Assembly: GCF_024749045.1 (NCBI RefSeq)
Contig: NZ_CP087184.1
Span: forward strand, 5,580,001 to 5,644,000
Length of the DNA: 64,000 nt
Direction: 5' to 3'
Source of the DNA: Pseudomonas sp. B21-028
GTDB taxonomy: Bacteria > Pseudomonadota > Gammaproteobacteria > Pseudomonadales > Pseudomonadaceae
Shown here: positions 34,165 to 43,310 of the stretch, piece by piece
Layout of the letters: each line of letters opens with the position of its first letter
How positions within the stretch are numbered: position 1 is the first letter of the stretch
Notes under the pieces: model-generated
What the model was told of the DNA's origin: nothing
Databases searched by the model: none
The model's input: the letters and a program-made list of their open reading frames with translations, nothing else
Position numbers and translations under genes: made by a program

Positions 34165-36066
34165 CTACAACTTGGCGTGCCGCAGGCCACCGCTGCGGGA
34201 CTTGGCCATGGCCGCCAGCCGCACCGCGACGTTGGCCGCGCCATACCCGGCATAACCGTTCTTGCGCTGGATGATTTCAAAGAAGAATCGCCCTTCGAAC
34301 GGTTCGGTGTAGACATGAAACAGTTCACCGCCCTGGGCATCACGGTCGTACAACACGTTGAAATACGCCAGTTCGCTGAGAAACTCCTCGTCGAAATCGA
34401 AACGTGCCGCCAGGTCGTCATAGTAGTTGAGTGGAATATCCAGCAACGGCACGCCGGCCTCCTTGGCGCGGCTGACCTGGGCGAAAATATCATCGCAGTC
34501 GAAGGCGATGTGATGCACGCCGGAACCGCGATAGCTCGACAGCGCATGCGAGATCGCGGTGTTGCGGTTTTCGGAAATGTTCAGGGGCAAGCGGATCGAA
34601 CTGCAGCGACTGCGCAAGGCCCGGCTCTTCACCAGGCCATAGGGGTCGGGCAACACCACTTCGTCATCGGCTTCGAAATCCAGCAGGCTCTTGTAGAACA
34701 GCACCCAGCTGTCGAGGCTGTCGGCCGGCAGCGCCATCGCCATGTGGTCGATGCGCTTGAGCCCGGCCCCGATGACCGCACCCGGTTGCAGGTTGAAATC
34801 CGTTCCGTAGACGTCCGCCTCCCGGTCCACCAGGTAGATCAGGCTGCCGTCCGGCGCGCGGACCGCCGCCAGCTCCAATTCGTTGGGTCCCACCAGGCCG
34901 CGATAGGGCTGCCCTTTGTAATCCACGGCCCGCTTCAGGGCGCTGGCACTGTCCTTGACCCGCACGGCGGTGGCGCACAGCGACGGTCCGTGGGCTTCGA
35001 AAAAGCTGTGGGCAAAGGAGTACGGCTCACAGTTGAGAATCAGGTTGATATCGCCCTGGCGCAGCAGGCTCACATTCTTGGAGCGATGCTGGCCGGCCTT
35101 GACGAACCCCAACCGTTCCAGCCAGTGGCACAGCTTGGCGCCGAGGTTATCGTCCACGGCAAATTCGAGAAACTCGATGCCGTCGTATTCGCTGGCCGAT
35201 GGCGGCGCAAACAATGTATCAAGGTTGGCCACCGGCGCAGCTTCCGCGGCCAGGCGCTGGCGGGTCTTCTCCTCCAGGTACAGCAACGAACGCAGGCCAT
35301 CGGCGGCATTGGCCCGTGGCGGTGCGGCGCGGAAACCGTCGTTGAAGATTTCCAGCGACAGTGGCCCGGTATAGCCACTCTTGATGATCGGCGCCAGGAA
35401 CCCCGGCAGATCGAATTCGCCCTGCCCCGGGAAGCAACGGAAATGCCGGCTCCATTCCAGCACGTCCATCGCCAGGATCGGCGCGTCGGCCATCTGCACG
35501 AAGAAAATCTTCTCGCCAGGGATCTCGGCGATGGCACTCGGGTCGCCCTTGAGGGATAAGGTATGGAAGCTGTCGAGCAGCACACCCAGGTTGGGGTGAT
35601 CAGCCTGACGCACAATGTTCCAGACCTGTTGATAAGTGTTCACGTGCCGACCCCAGGCCAGCGCCTCATAACCGATGCGCAAGCCCCGTGCACCGGCCCG
35701 CTCGGCGAGCAGCCGCAGGTCATCCACCAGCATTCGCTCGTCCCCCAGGCTATCGGCCGCGGCGTTGCTGCACACCAGCACCAGATCGGTACCGAGCTCC
35801 TGCATCAGGTCGAACTTGCGCTCGGCGCGCTCCAGGTTGCGGGCCAGGCGATCACGGCGACAACCTTCGAAGTCACGAAATGGCTGGAACAGCGTGATCG
35901 CGATGCCCAGGTCAGCGCACATCTGCCGGATTTCCCGAGGGCTGCCGTCGTAATAGAGCAGGTCGTTCTCGAAGATCTCCACCCCGTCGAAACCGGCGGC
36001 GGCAATGGCTTCGAGCTTTTCCGGCAGGGTACCGCTCAAGGATACGGTGGCAATGGAACGCTGCAT
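34165..36066 (-). CDS. quiC: 3-Dehydroshikimate dehydratase, HPPD-fused type
   Basis: A 633-residue two-domain enzyme. The N-terminal half is a xylose-isomerase-like TIM barrel (MQRSIATVSLSGTL...GFDGVEIFENDL; metal ligands in E/H-rich strands), which dehydrates 3-dehydroshikimate to protocatechuate. The C-terminal half (from about residue 300) resembles 4-hydroxyphenylpyruvate dioxygenase, with glyoxalase-fold strands such as IDHMAMALP and GVHHIAFDCDD and a final FFEIIQRKN. This fusion is known for Pseudomonas QuiC1. It feeds quinate and shikimate into the beta-ketoadipate pathway. The start is at 36066; an eight-residue longer frame exists. It is divergent from the MFS gene with an operator between them. 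Confidence 0.94.
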   Translation of the reverse strand: MQRSIATVSLSGTLPEKLEAIAAAGFDGVEIFENDLLYYDGSPREIRQMCADLGIAITLFQPFRDFEGCRRDRLARNLERAERKFDLMQELGTDLVLVCSNAAADSLGDERMLVDDLRLLAERAGARGLRIGYEALAWGRHVNTYQQVWNIVRQADHPNLGVLLDSFHTLSLKGDPSAIAEIPGEKIFFVQMADAPILAMDVLEWSRHFRCFPGQGEFDLPGFLAPIIKSGYTGPLSLEIFNDGFRAAPPRANAADGLRSLLYLEEKTRQRLAAEAAPVANLDTLFAPPSASEYDGIEFLEFAVDDNLGAKLCHWLERLGFVKAGQHRSKNVSLLRQGDINLILNCEPYSFAHSFFEAHGPSLCATAVRVKDSASALKRAVDYKGQPYRGLVGPNELELAAVRAPDGSLIYLVDREADVYGTDFNLQPGAVIGAGLKRIDHMAMALPADSLDSWVLFYKSLLDFEADDEVVLPDPYGLVKSRALRSRCSSIRLPLNISENRNTAISHALSSYRGSGVHHIAFDCDDIFAQVSRAKEAGVPLLDIPLNYYDDLAARFDFDEEFLSELAYFNVLYDRDAQGGELFHVYTEPFEGRFFFEIIQRKNGYAGYGAANVAVRLAAMAKSRSGGLRHAKL

Positions 36067-36186
36067 GGGTCGGGCTCCCGGGACAGGCATCGGCTACAGA
36101 AGATTCGCCGCTTTTGAAAGAGTGAACAGATTATTGAGGCGCCAATCCCTTTCAGCAATTTAATATGTACCACCCAGTTAGTTTTA

Positions 36187-36203
36187 TGGGCGATTATCGA
36201 ACA
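36187..36203 (+). promoter_or_regulatory. Operator between quiC and the MFS gene
   Basis: TGGGCGATTATCGAACA matches 14 of 17 bases of the aroQ-upstream palindrome at 31851. Its right half ATCGAACA is identical and the left half is less symmetric. It lies 121 bp from quiC and 135 bp from the transporter start, so one site could control both. Confidence 0.6.
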
Positions 36204-36337
36204 AAATGCCCTGGGGCGAATTGACGATTTTTCGTCCACTGCGCACCATCGGTTCCACATTGCTGCAGGCCTAAACGCCGACATCAATGGATGAAACCCC
36301 GATCACCCCATAAGAATTTCAAAAACGGGTAAACCCT

Positions 36338-37675
36338 ATGAATCCTTCTCAAAGTTCCCCCCTGAGCCCAGGCATGGGTGTCACGACCGGCGGCATCGGT
36401 GACAAGATCCGCGGCGCCCTGGCCGTGGGCAAGACCCGTTGGGGCATGCTCGCACTGGTGTTTTTCGCCACCACGCTGAACTACATCGACCGCGCCGCCC
36501 TGGGTGTGATGCAGCCCATTCTTGCCAAGGAAATGAGCTGGACGGCGATGGATTACGCCAACATCAACTTCTGGTTCCAGGTCGGCTATGCGGTCGGCTT
36601 CATATTGCAGGGCCGGTTGATCGACCGGATCGGCGTCAAGCGCGTGTTCTTCTTCGCCGTGCTGCTCTGGAGCCTGGCGACCGGCGCCCATGGCCTGGCG
36701 ACTTCCGCGGCGGGCTTCATGGTCTGCCGTTTCATCCTGGGCCTCACCGAAGCGGCCAACTACCCCGCCTGTGTGAAGACCACCCGGCTATGGTTCCCGG
36801 CGGGCGAACGGGCCGTGGCCACCGGCATCTTCAACGCCGGGACCAACGTCGGCGCCATGTTCACGCCGATGCTGCTACCGCTGGTCCTGCAAGTGTGGGG
36901 CTGGCAGGCCGCGTTCCTGTGCATGGCGGCATTGGGCGGGATCTGGCTGCTGTTCTGGGGCCTGAAATACTTCAACCCGGAAGACCACCCCAGCGTCAAA
37001 CAATCGGAACTGGACTACATCCAAGGTGAAAGCGAACCAGAGCAGGTCCGCGTGCCCTTCTCCCGCATCCTGCGCATGCGCGGTACCTGGGCGTTCGCCC
37101 TGGCCTACTCGATCACGGCACCGGTGTTCTGGTTCTACCTTTACTGGCTGCCACCGTTCCTGAACCAGCAATACAGCCTGGGCATCAATGTGACGCAGAT
37201 GGGCATCCCACTGATCATCATCTACCTCACCGCCGACTTCGGCAGCGTGGGCGGCGGCATCCTCTCTTCGTTCCTGATCGGTCGCGGGCTGAATCCGATC
37301 AAGGCACGACTGGTCTCCATGCTGCTGTTCGCCTGCTGCATCGTCGGCGTGATCATGGCCGCCGGCGCCACCAACCTGTGGATGGCGGTGTTCGCCATTT
37401 CCCTGGCCATTGGCGCGCACCAGGCCTGGACCGCCAACATCTGGAGCCTGGTGATGGACTACACCCCCAAGCACATGATGAGCACGGTGTTCGGCTTCGG
37501 CGGCATGTGCGCGGCCATCGGCGGGATGTTCATGACCCAGTTGGTAGGACACATCCTGACGGTGACCAATAACAATTACACCGTGTTGTTCACCCTGATC
37601 CCGGCGATGTACTTCACGGCCCTGATCTGGCTGTACTTCATGGCACCGCGCAAGATTCCGACGCTGGAAAACTGA
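36338..37675 (+). CDS. MFS transporter, anion:cation symporter type
   Basis: A 445-residue carrier with 12 membrane helices of the ExuT/GudP-like group (FFATTLNYIDRAALGVMQP at TM1; the loop QGRLIDRIGVKRV). Such proteins import organic acids. Given its divergent pairing with quiC and the PAO1 counterpart PA0241, it probably imports quinate, shikimate or dehydroshikimate. The first ATG at 36338 lacks a good ribosome site; a start at 36374 (MGVTTGGIG) is possible. The N-terminal 30 residues before the first helix are soluble. Confidence 0.88.
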   Translation: MNPSQSSPLSPGMGVTTGGIGDKIRGALAVGKTRWGMLALVFFATTLNYIDRAALGVMQPILAKEMSWTAMDYANINFWFQVGYAVGFILQGRLIDRIGVKRVFFFAVLLWSLATGAHGLATSAAGFMVCRFILGLTEAANYPACVKTTRLWFPAGERAVATGIFNAGTNVGAMFTPMLLPLVLQVWGWQAAFLCMAALGGIWLLFWGLKYFNPEDHPSVKQSELDYIQGESEPEQVRVPFSRILRMRGTWAFALAYSITAPVFWFYLYWLPPFLNQQYSLGINVTQMGIPLIIIYLTADFGSVGGGILSSFLIGRGLNPIKARLVSMLLFACCIVGVIMAAGATNLWMAVFAISLAIGAHQAWTANIWSLVMDYTPKHMMSTVFGFGGMCAAIGGMFMTQLVGHILTVTNNNYTVLFTLIPAMYFTALIWLYFMAPRKIPTLEN

Positions 37676-37708
37676 TTCACGCGGTGAAGAGAGATCCCAG
37701 AGAAATCT

Positions 37709-37806
37709 GTGGGAGCAAAGCTTGTGGGAGCAAAGCTTGCTCGCGACGAAAACACCTCGATTTACAGATCGTGTTTCCGCTCATCGCGAGCAAGCTTTGC
37801 TCTCAC
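37709..37806. repeat. REPIN with a duplicated 15-bp tip
   Basis: A REPIN whose left tip GTGGGAGCAAAGCTT occurs twice in direct repeat (37709 and 37724). The right arm ends CTCTCAC instead of CTCCCAC. The small duplication looks like replication slippage. It lies between the convergent MFS and EamA genes. Confidence 0.85.
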
Positions 37807-37831
37807 AAGACTCCTTCGCCACAGGTCCGGA

Positions 37832-38710
37832 TCATCTGCGTCGCTGCTGCCACGCCGCGGCCAATCCACTGAGACAGATCAGCACAATACCCAGCACCGT
37901 GGTCAGCGTCGGCGTGTGGTTGAACAGCAGCCACCCCAGCAGGCCGGCGAACACGATCTGGCAATAGCTGAAGGGCGCCAGCAGCGCCGGGGCGGCGACG
38001 CGGAAGGCCTGGGTCAGCATCAGGTGCGCTGTCATCCCACAAGCGCCCAGCGCCAGCATCATTGCCCCATGCAACAGGCTCGGCACCTGCCAGAAGAACG
38101 GCACCAGTGCGCTCATCACCAACGTGTTGCACAGGCCGGCGAAAAAGTTGCTGGTGGTAGGGCTGTCGATTTCGCTGAGCTTGCGCGTGAGCAACTGATA
38201 GAAGCAGAAGAACAGCGCCGAACAGAACGGCAACAGCACCGCCGGCGTGAACAGGTCTCCGCCAGGATGGACAATGATCAGCACCCCGATGAAGCCGAAA
38301 ATCACCGCCACCCATTGACCGCGTGTCACCCGTTCACCCAGCAGCGGCACCGACAACGCGGTGACCAGCACGGGGGCCAGGAAGTTGACCGCCGTCGCCT
38401 CGGCCAACGGGATGTACAGCAGCGACGTGGTGAAGAACAGACTGGTGCCCAGCAGGCACAACGCCCGCGCCAACTGCCACAACGGGCGCTTCGTGCGCAG
38501 CACCCGCAACCCCGAGCGCGGCAGGAAGATGCCCGCCATCAACAGGGTATGCACCACATAGCGGGCCCACACCACCATGATGATCGGATAGAAACCCGAG
38601 AGGTATTTCGACAGGGCGTCATGGCTGGAAAACAGGAACGTCGCGAAGACAATCAGCAGGATGCCCTTGAAGGCCTGATTGACACCGGAAAGCGGGGTGC
38701 TGACGGTCAT
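37832..38710 (-). CDS. EamA-family (DMT) transporter
   Basis: A 292-residue inner-membrane protein with ten helices in two EamA repeats (LIVFATFLFSSHDALSKYL at the start; AEATAVNFLAPVLV at the end of the first repeat). It is expected to export metabolites; the substrate is unknown. The start at 38710 (MTVSTPLSG) is chosen over a 41-residue upstream extension that overlaps the iclR-type gene. It lies 46 bp after that regulator gene on the same strand and is probably co-transcribed with it. Confidence 0.88.
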   Translation of the reverse strand: MTVSTPLSGVNQAFKGILLIVFATFLFSSHDALSKYLSGFYPIIMVVWARYVVHTLLMAGIFLPRSGLRVLRTKRPLWQLARALCLLGTSLFFTTSLLYIPLAEATAVNFLAPVLVTALSVPLLGERVTRGQWVAVIFGFIGVLIIVHPGGDLFTPAVLLPFCSALFFCFYQLLTRKLSEIDSPTTSNFFAGLCNTLVMSALVPFFWQVPSLLHGAMMLALGACGMTAHLMLTQAFRVAAPALLAPFSYCQIVFAGLLGWLLFNHTPTLTTVLGIVLICLSGLAAAWQQRRR

Positions 38711-38756
38711 GGAGTGATCCTGAGTTACGTAATGTAGGGGCCCATCTCTGCAAGTA

Positions 38757-39533
38757 TCAGCTGAACAGCTCCGACGCCTGGCTCGCTTGCGACAACTCCT
38801 CGGCAAACGCCAGCAAGGTCGGGGCCAATTCATGCAGCCGTACCCGCGTCATCCGCGCACTGGGCCCGGCAACGCTGAGTACGCCGACGACCCGGCCGTC
38901 CTGCGGATGACGCACCACGGCGGCAATGGCTGATGTGCCGACCGCCGAACTCTCTTCGACACAGGCATATCCCTGTTCGCGGGCCGCACGCAGGTATTCG
39001 AGCAATTCATGGGTGCTGTGGGGCGCGTTTGGCCCCACATCCGCGGGTACCTGCGCAGCCTGGCGCTCGACCAGCGCCAGCGCCTCGGCATCGCTCATGT
39101 ACGCCAGCCAGGCATGGCCCGACGCCGTATAGAACAGCGGCGTCTCGCGGCCCATGTCCGGGTCGTAGCGCAAACCGGAGCGGGCCCCCTGGGACTTGGC
39201 GATCCAGGTCTGGCGTTCCCCTTCGATGACACCCAGGCGCACCAGTTCCCCTGTTTCCCGGGCCAGACGGTCCAGCACCGGCTGCACGATGTCGGCGCCG
39301 CTGCGCGAGAGATAGCGGAACCCCAGGGCGATCAACCGGGTGGACATGTGATAGCGCAGGTTCTCGGGGTTCTGGCGCACGTAACCCAGGCGCATCAGTT
39401 CGGCGAGCAAGCGGTGCGTGGCACTCTTGGGAATCTTCAGTTGCTCGGCCAGCCCTTGGAGTGGCCAGCCACGAGGTTCGCTGGCGAGACTTTCCAGCAC
39501 ATCGAAAACCCGTTCAATTTGACTTCCAGCCAT
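38757..39533 (-). CDS. IclR-family transcriptional regulator
   Basis: A 258-residue regulator with an N-terminal winged helix (RVFDVLESLASEPRGWPLQGLAEQLKIPKSATHRLLAELMRLGYV) and a C-terminal GAF-like ligand domain containing SGHAWLAYMSD and SAIAAVVRHP. The start MAGSQIERVF at 39533 is typical of IclR proteins; a TTG five codons earlier is ignored. Its likely target is the EamA gene after it. The ligand is unknown. Confidence 0.9.
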   Translation of the reverse strand: MAGSQIERVFDVLESLASEPRGWPLQGLAEQLKIPKSATHRLLAELMRLGYVRQNPENLRYHMSTRLIALGFRYLSRSGADIVQPVLDRLARETGELVRLGVIEGERQTWIAKSQGARSGLRYDPDMGRETPLFYTASGHAWLAYMSDAEALALVERQAAQVPADVGPNAPHSTHELLEYLRAAREQGYACVEESSAVGTSAIAAVVRHPQDGRVVGVLSVAGPSARMTRVRLHELAPTLLAFAEELSQASQASELFS

Positions 39534-39628
39534 GGGACCCCGACGCAATGTTATCGATTCCAGAATATTGAAAGCTTAATGCAGATTCTGGAACCAAGTA
39601 CACTTTCATCGGCTGATGCTGTCTCTCT

Positions 39629-39716
39629 GTGGGAGCGAGCCTGCTCGCGACGGCGACGGTACACTCAGCCTTGATGCAAGCTGATTCACCGCAATCGCGA
39701 GCAGGCTCGCTCCCAC
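39629..39716. repeat. REPIN upstream of ypfJ
   Basis: Outward-pointing arms GTGGGAGCGAGCCTGCTCGC and GCGAGCAGGCTCGCTCCCAC with a ~45-bp imperfectly paired spacer. It lies in the 273-bp gap between divergent iclR-type and ypfJ genes. Confidence 0.9.
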
Positions 39717-39806
39717 AGGGTGCTTATGTCAGAAATCTGTTAGTAAACTGGCGTCATTCCCACTCAACGGCAACACTGTCCACACGGGCAATCAGAGGAC
39801 TCCCAC

Positions 39807-40691
39807 ATGCTATGGAAAAAAGGTCGCCGCAGTGACAACGTGGTGGACGCCCGTGGCGATGGTGACGGCGGTGGCGGGATGCGCTTTGGCGGGGGCAAGG
39901 GACTGAGCCTGACGGCCATTCTCCTGATCGTCGGCATCGGCTGGATCACCGGCCAGGACCCGATGCAGATCCTCGGGCAACTGACCGGGCAGATGGATCA
40001 GTCTCCGCCCTCCTCTTCTCAAACCCGCCAGGCGCCACCGGCCAACGATGAGCAGGCCGAGTTCGTGCGTTCGATCCTCGGTGACACCGAAGACACCTGG
40101 GGCCAGGTCTTCCAGCAGGCCGGACGCCAATACCAGCAACCCAAACTGGTGCTGTTCAGCGGTCGGGTCAACTCGGCGTGCGGCCTCGCCTCGTCGGCGA
40201 CCGGCCCGTTCTACTGCCCGGTGGATCGGCAGGTGTACCTGGACATGAGCTTCTTCAAGGAGATGTCCCAGCGCTTCTCCGCCGCCGGGGACTTCGCCCA
40301 GGCCTACGTCATCGCCCATGAAGTCGGCCACCATGTGCAGACGTTGCTCGGCGTGTCGGCGAAGATCCAGGAAGCTCGCCAGCAAGGTCGGCAGATGGAA
40401 GGCGACGGTGGGTTGCTGGTGCGTCAGGAATTGCAGGCCGATTGCCTGGCCGGCGTCTGGGCCAACCATGCGCAGAAGCGCCTGAACTGGCTGGAGCCTG
40501 GAGACGTTGAAGAAGCCTTGAACGCCGCCAACGCCATCGGTGACGACCGTTTGCAGCAACAAGGCCAGGGGCGCGTGGTGCCGGACTCCTTTACCCACGG
40601 CACCTCAGCGCAACGGGTGCGCTGGTTCAAGGCCGGGTTCGCCCAGGGCCAGGTCAGCCAATGCGACACTTTCGCGGCGAAAAACCTGTAG
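39807..40691 (+). CDS. ypfJ: YpfJ-family neutral zinc metallopeptidase
   Basis: A 294-residue membrane-anchored protein. It has a basic, glycine-rich cytoplasmic start (GRRSDNVVDARGDGDGGGG), one membrane helix (LSLTAILLIVGIGWI) near residues 34-50, a proline/serine linker, and a large outer domain with the zinc motif HEVGHH near 172 and a downstream E/D-rich helix (RQELQADCLAG) that supplies the third ligand. Function in the cell is not established. The next gene starts directly after its stop, so the two form an operon. Confidence 0.9.
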   Translation: MLWKKGRRSDNVVDARGDGDGGGGMRFGGGKGLSLTAILLIVGIGWITGQDPMQILGQLTGQMDQSPPSSSQTRQAPPANDEQAEFVRSILGDTEDTWGQVFQQAGRQYQQPKLVLFSGRVNSACGLASSATGPFYCPVDRQVYLDMSFFKEMSQRFSAAGDFAQAYVIAHEVGHHVQTLLGVSAKIQEARQQGRQMEGDGGLLVRQELQADCLAGVWANHAQKRLNWLEPGDVEEALNAANAIGDDRLQQQGQGRVVPDSFTHGTSAQRVRWFKAGFAQGQVSQCDTFAAKNL

Positions 40692-41639
40692 ATGAAATGT
40701 GCCGCATCGATCGCACTGGTGCTGTGCAGCCTCTTCGCCCAGGCTGACGAACACGCTGTGAGCACAGTGGCGCAAGGGCGGTTGCAGCTCAAGGGCGGCA
40801 GCATGGTCGTCGCGGTCAGCCCACCCCCGACGTCTATCCAGCGCGTGCTGATTATCCTCCATGGACGGCTGCGCAATGCCGACACCTACCTGCACAGCGC
40901 CGAGCAAGCCGCCGGCAAGGCCGGACAACTGACCACCACGCTGATCATCGCCCCGCAGTTTCTCAACGAGCAGGACGTCGCCCGCCATCAACTCCCCAAC
41001 GACCTGCTGCGCTGGCAAGGTGACGACTGGATGACCGGTGCCTTATCCACAGGACCGAGTCCGGTCAGTTCCTTCCAGGTTCTCGACGACATCGTTGCGC
41101 GGGTCAGCGACCGGCAGCAATTTCCCGATGTGAAGGAAATCGTCATCGCCGGTCATTCCGGCGGCGCCCAGATGGTCCAGCGCTATGCCCTGCTCACCCA
41201 TGGGCAGTACCGGATCGCCCCACGCTTCGTCATCGCCAACCCATCGTCCTACGCCTACTTCGATACACAGCGGCCCATGGCGTTCGACCCTGGCGGTTGC
41301 CCCGGTTTCAATCGCTGGAAATATGGCCTGCACAATCTCCCCGCCTACGCCGCCGGGCAAATAGCCGCCGAGTTGGAGGAGAATTACATCAAGCACGACA
41401 TCACCTACCTGCTCGGGCAACAGGACGTCGAACCGGAGCATCCGGCGCTGGATAAGAGCTGTGAGGCACAGACCCAAGGGCCGTATCGGTTGCTGCGCGG
41501 GCGTTTCTTTTTCGACTACCTGACCCGACGCCACCCCGAGGGGCTGAACCAGCGACTGATCGAAGTGCCCGGCGTGGGGCATGACGGGGATGGGATGTTC
41601 AATTCGGCTGAGGGGCTGAGGGCTTTGTTCGGGCAGTAA
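40692..41639 (+). CDS. Exported alpha/beta-hydrolase
   Basis: A 315-residue protein with a short signal peptide (MKCAASIALVLCSLFAQADE), so it is periplasmic or secreted. Hydrolase-fold features are an LIILHGR oxyanion strand near residue 54 and the nucleophile elbow GHSGGAQ near 155. The final histidine is in VPGVGHDGDGMF, which fits a Ser-Asp-His triad. The substrate is unknown; poly(3-hydroxyalkanoate)-, ester- or carbohydrate-type hydrolases share this layout. The ATG follows the ypfJ stop with no spacing. Confidence 0.8.
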   Translation: MKCAASIALVLCSLFAQADEHAVSTVAQGRLQLKGGSMVVAVSPPPTSIQRVLIILHGRLRNADTYLHSAEQAAGKAGQLTTTLIIAPQFLNEQDVARHQLPNDLLRWQGDDWMTGALSTGPSPVSSFQVLDDIVARVSDRQQFPDVKEIVIAGHSGGAQMVQRYALLTHGQYRIAPRFVIANPSSYAYFDTQRPMAFDPGGCPGFNRWKYGLHNLPAYAAGQIAAELEENYIKHDITYLLGQQDVEPEHPALDKSCEAQTQGPYRLLRGRFFFDYLTRRHPEGLNQRLIEVPGVGHDGDGMFNSAEGLRALFGQ

Positions 41640-41644
41640 AGGCC

Positions 41645-41734
41645 TCATCGCGAGCAGGCTCGCTCCCACAAGCGAACGCTGATCTTGTAACCGACACCGA
41701 TCTGCTGTGGGAGCGAGCCTGCTCGCGATAGCGG
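41645..41734. repeat. REP pair, inward-facing arrangement
   Basis: Two arms, ATCGCGAGCAGGCTCGCTCC and GGAGCGAGCCTGCTCGCGAT, with their CCCAC/GTGGG ends facing each other across ~37 bp. It separates two convergent genes and has the same unusual orientation as the pairs at 1455 and 46458. Confidence 0.85.
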
Positions 41735-41754
41735 TTGGCCTGTAGGCCAATTTC

Positions 41755-42348
41755 TCAAGCCGAAATCATCCGCCGCAACTCACCACAATCCCGGGCATGC
41801 CAATCCGTCAGCTCCGGCCACGGATTGTCCGGCAGGTTCACCAGCACGGTCCGCGTGCCGGCCGCACGGCCACAGTCCAGGTCGAAGCGATAATCGCCGA
41901 CCATGACCATGTCCGCCGGTGCCACGCTCCAGGCTTCGGCCAGTTTCAACAAGCCACCCGGGTGCGGCTTGGGCGGTGCTTCGTCACGACCCAGCACGTC
42001 CTCCTCGGCGAAACAATCGGCCAGACCAATGGCCTCGAGTGTCACATGGGCCAGTTCCCGGGCGTTGCGGGTCAGGATCCCCAGGCGATAGCCACGCCCG
42101 GCCAGGTCACGTACCAACTCGACCGCTCCCGGCGCCGGTTTGGAGCCCAGCGCCAGGTCCCGCTCGTGCTCCAGCAGCCAGGCATGCTTGGCCGCGGCCT
42201 CATCCGCCGGCAAGGCCGCCAGGTGAGTGAGGATGTCGTCTTCGGCCGGAATCGCCAGGGCCACGCGGATGGCCGCGAAATCATGCACGGCAATGGTCAG
42301 TGTGCCATCCATGTCGAACACCCAGTGCCGTACATCGACCAGGCTCAT
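41755..42348 (-). CDS. HAD-family hydrolase (phosphatase)
   Basis: A 197-residue haloacid-dehalogenase-superfamily enzyme. Motif I is DMDGTLT near residue 12, motif II is LTRNAR, the lysine is in PPKPHPGG, and motif IV is MVGDYRFDLDCGRAAG. The helical cap in between suits a subfamily I phosphatase of the phosphoglycolate-phosphatase type; the substrate is unknown. The start overlaps the tesB stop (ATGA), so the two genes are coupled. Confidence 0.88.
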   Translation of the reverse strand: MSLVDVRHWVFDMDGTLTIAVHDFAAIRVALAIPAEDDILTHLAALPADEAAAKHAWLLEHERDLALGSKPAPGAVELVRDLAGRGYRLGILTRNARELAHVTLEAIGLADCFAEEDVLGRDEAPPKPHPGGLLKLAEAWSVAPADMVMVGDYRFDLDCGRAAGTRTVLVNLPDNPWPELTDWHARDCGELRRMISA

Positions 42349-43214
42349 GCCCAGTCCTTGCGATGCCGGATCAGGCCTTCCTGGGTCACCGACGCCACCA
42401 GTTGCCCGGCTCGGTTGAACACGCTGCCACGGGAAAACCCACGGGAGTTGCCGGCCCAAGGGCTGTCCATGGCGTAGAGCAACCAGTCATCGGCACGCAG
42501 GTCGGCATGGAACCACAAGGCGTGGTCGAGACTGGCGACCTGCATGTCCTTCTGCCACACCGACTTGCCATGGGGCAGCATCGACGTGGTCAGCAGGCCG
42601 AAGTCCGAAGCGTAGGCCAGCAGGTATTTGTGCAACGCCGGCGAATCCGCCAGGGCGCCATCGGCGCGGAACCACACGTATTTGACTGGATCGGCCGGCT
42701 GCGGGTTGTAGGGGTCTTTTTCCGTAACCGGGCGTACTTCGATCGGCTTGGGGCACAGCAGTTTTTCCCGCATGTGCTCGGGCAACAGGTGCGCCCGCTG
42801 CTGGGTCAGTTCCAGTTCGGAGGGCAGGTTTTCCGGGCCGACGACCTGGGGCATGGTGCTCTGGTGCTCGAAACCCTGCTCGTCGTACTGGAACGACGCA
42901 CTGCAGGTGAAGATCGGATGGCCTTTCTGGATCGCCGTCACCCGGCGGGTGCTGAAGCTGCCGCCGTCGCGTACCCGGTCCACCTGGTACACCACCGGCA
43001 ACGCCGCGTCGCCCGGACGCAGGAAATAGCCGTGCATGGAATGCACATGGCGCGCCTCTTCCACCGTCTGGCTGGCCGCCGACAACGACTGGCCCAGCAC
43101 CTGGCCGCCGAACAACTGGCGGAACCCCAGGTCCTGGCTGCGACCGCGGAACAGGTTTTCTTCGATCGGTTCCAGGGTCAACAGGTCGACCAGATCTTCC
43201 AACACGTGGCTCAT
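42345..43214 (-). CDS. tesB: Acyl-CoA thioesterase II
   Basis: A 289-residue double-hotdog thioesterase that hydrolyses medium- and long-chain acyl-CoA. The N-terminal block GRSQDLGFRQLFGGQVLGQSL and the C-terminal LDHALWFHADLRADDWLLY are typical, and length and catalytic Asp/Thr/Gln regions agree with E. coli TesB (286). It forms a two-gene operon with the HAD gene. Confidence 0.95.
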   Translation of the reverse strand: MSHVLEDLVDLLTLEPIEENLFRGRSQDLGFRQLFGGQVLGQSLSAASQTVEEARHVHSMHGYFLRPGDAALPVVYQVDRVRDGGSFSTRRVTAIQKGHPIFTCSASFQYDEQGFEHQSTMPQVVGPENLPSELELTQQRAHLLPEHMREKLLCPKPIEVRPVTEKDPYNPQPADPVKYVWFRADGALADSPALHKYLLAYASDFGLLTTSMLPHGKSVWQKDMQVASLDHALWFHADLRADDWLLYAMDSPWAGNSRGFSRGSVFNRAGQLVASVTQEGLIRHRKDWA

Positions 43215-43310
43215 TAGACTTCCTCACACAGCACACCGCGCAGTCTGCGCCGCGACGGTGGATCAATTGTTGCCCATTCTGGCGGGCAGTGTAGTAGACG
43301 TCCGTGTCGG

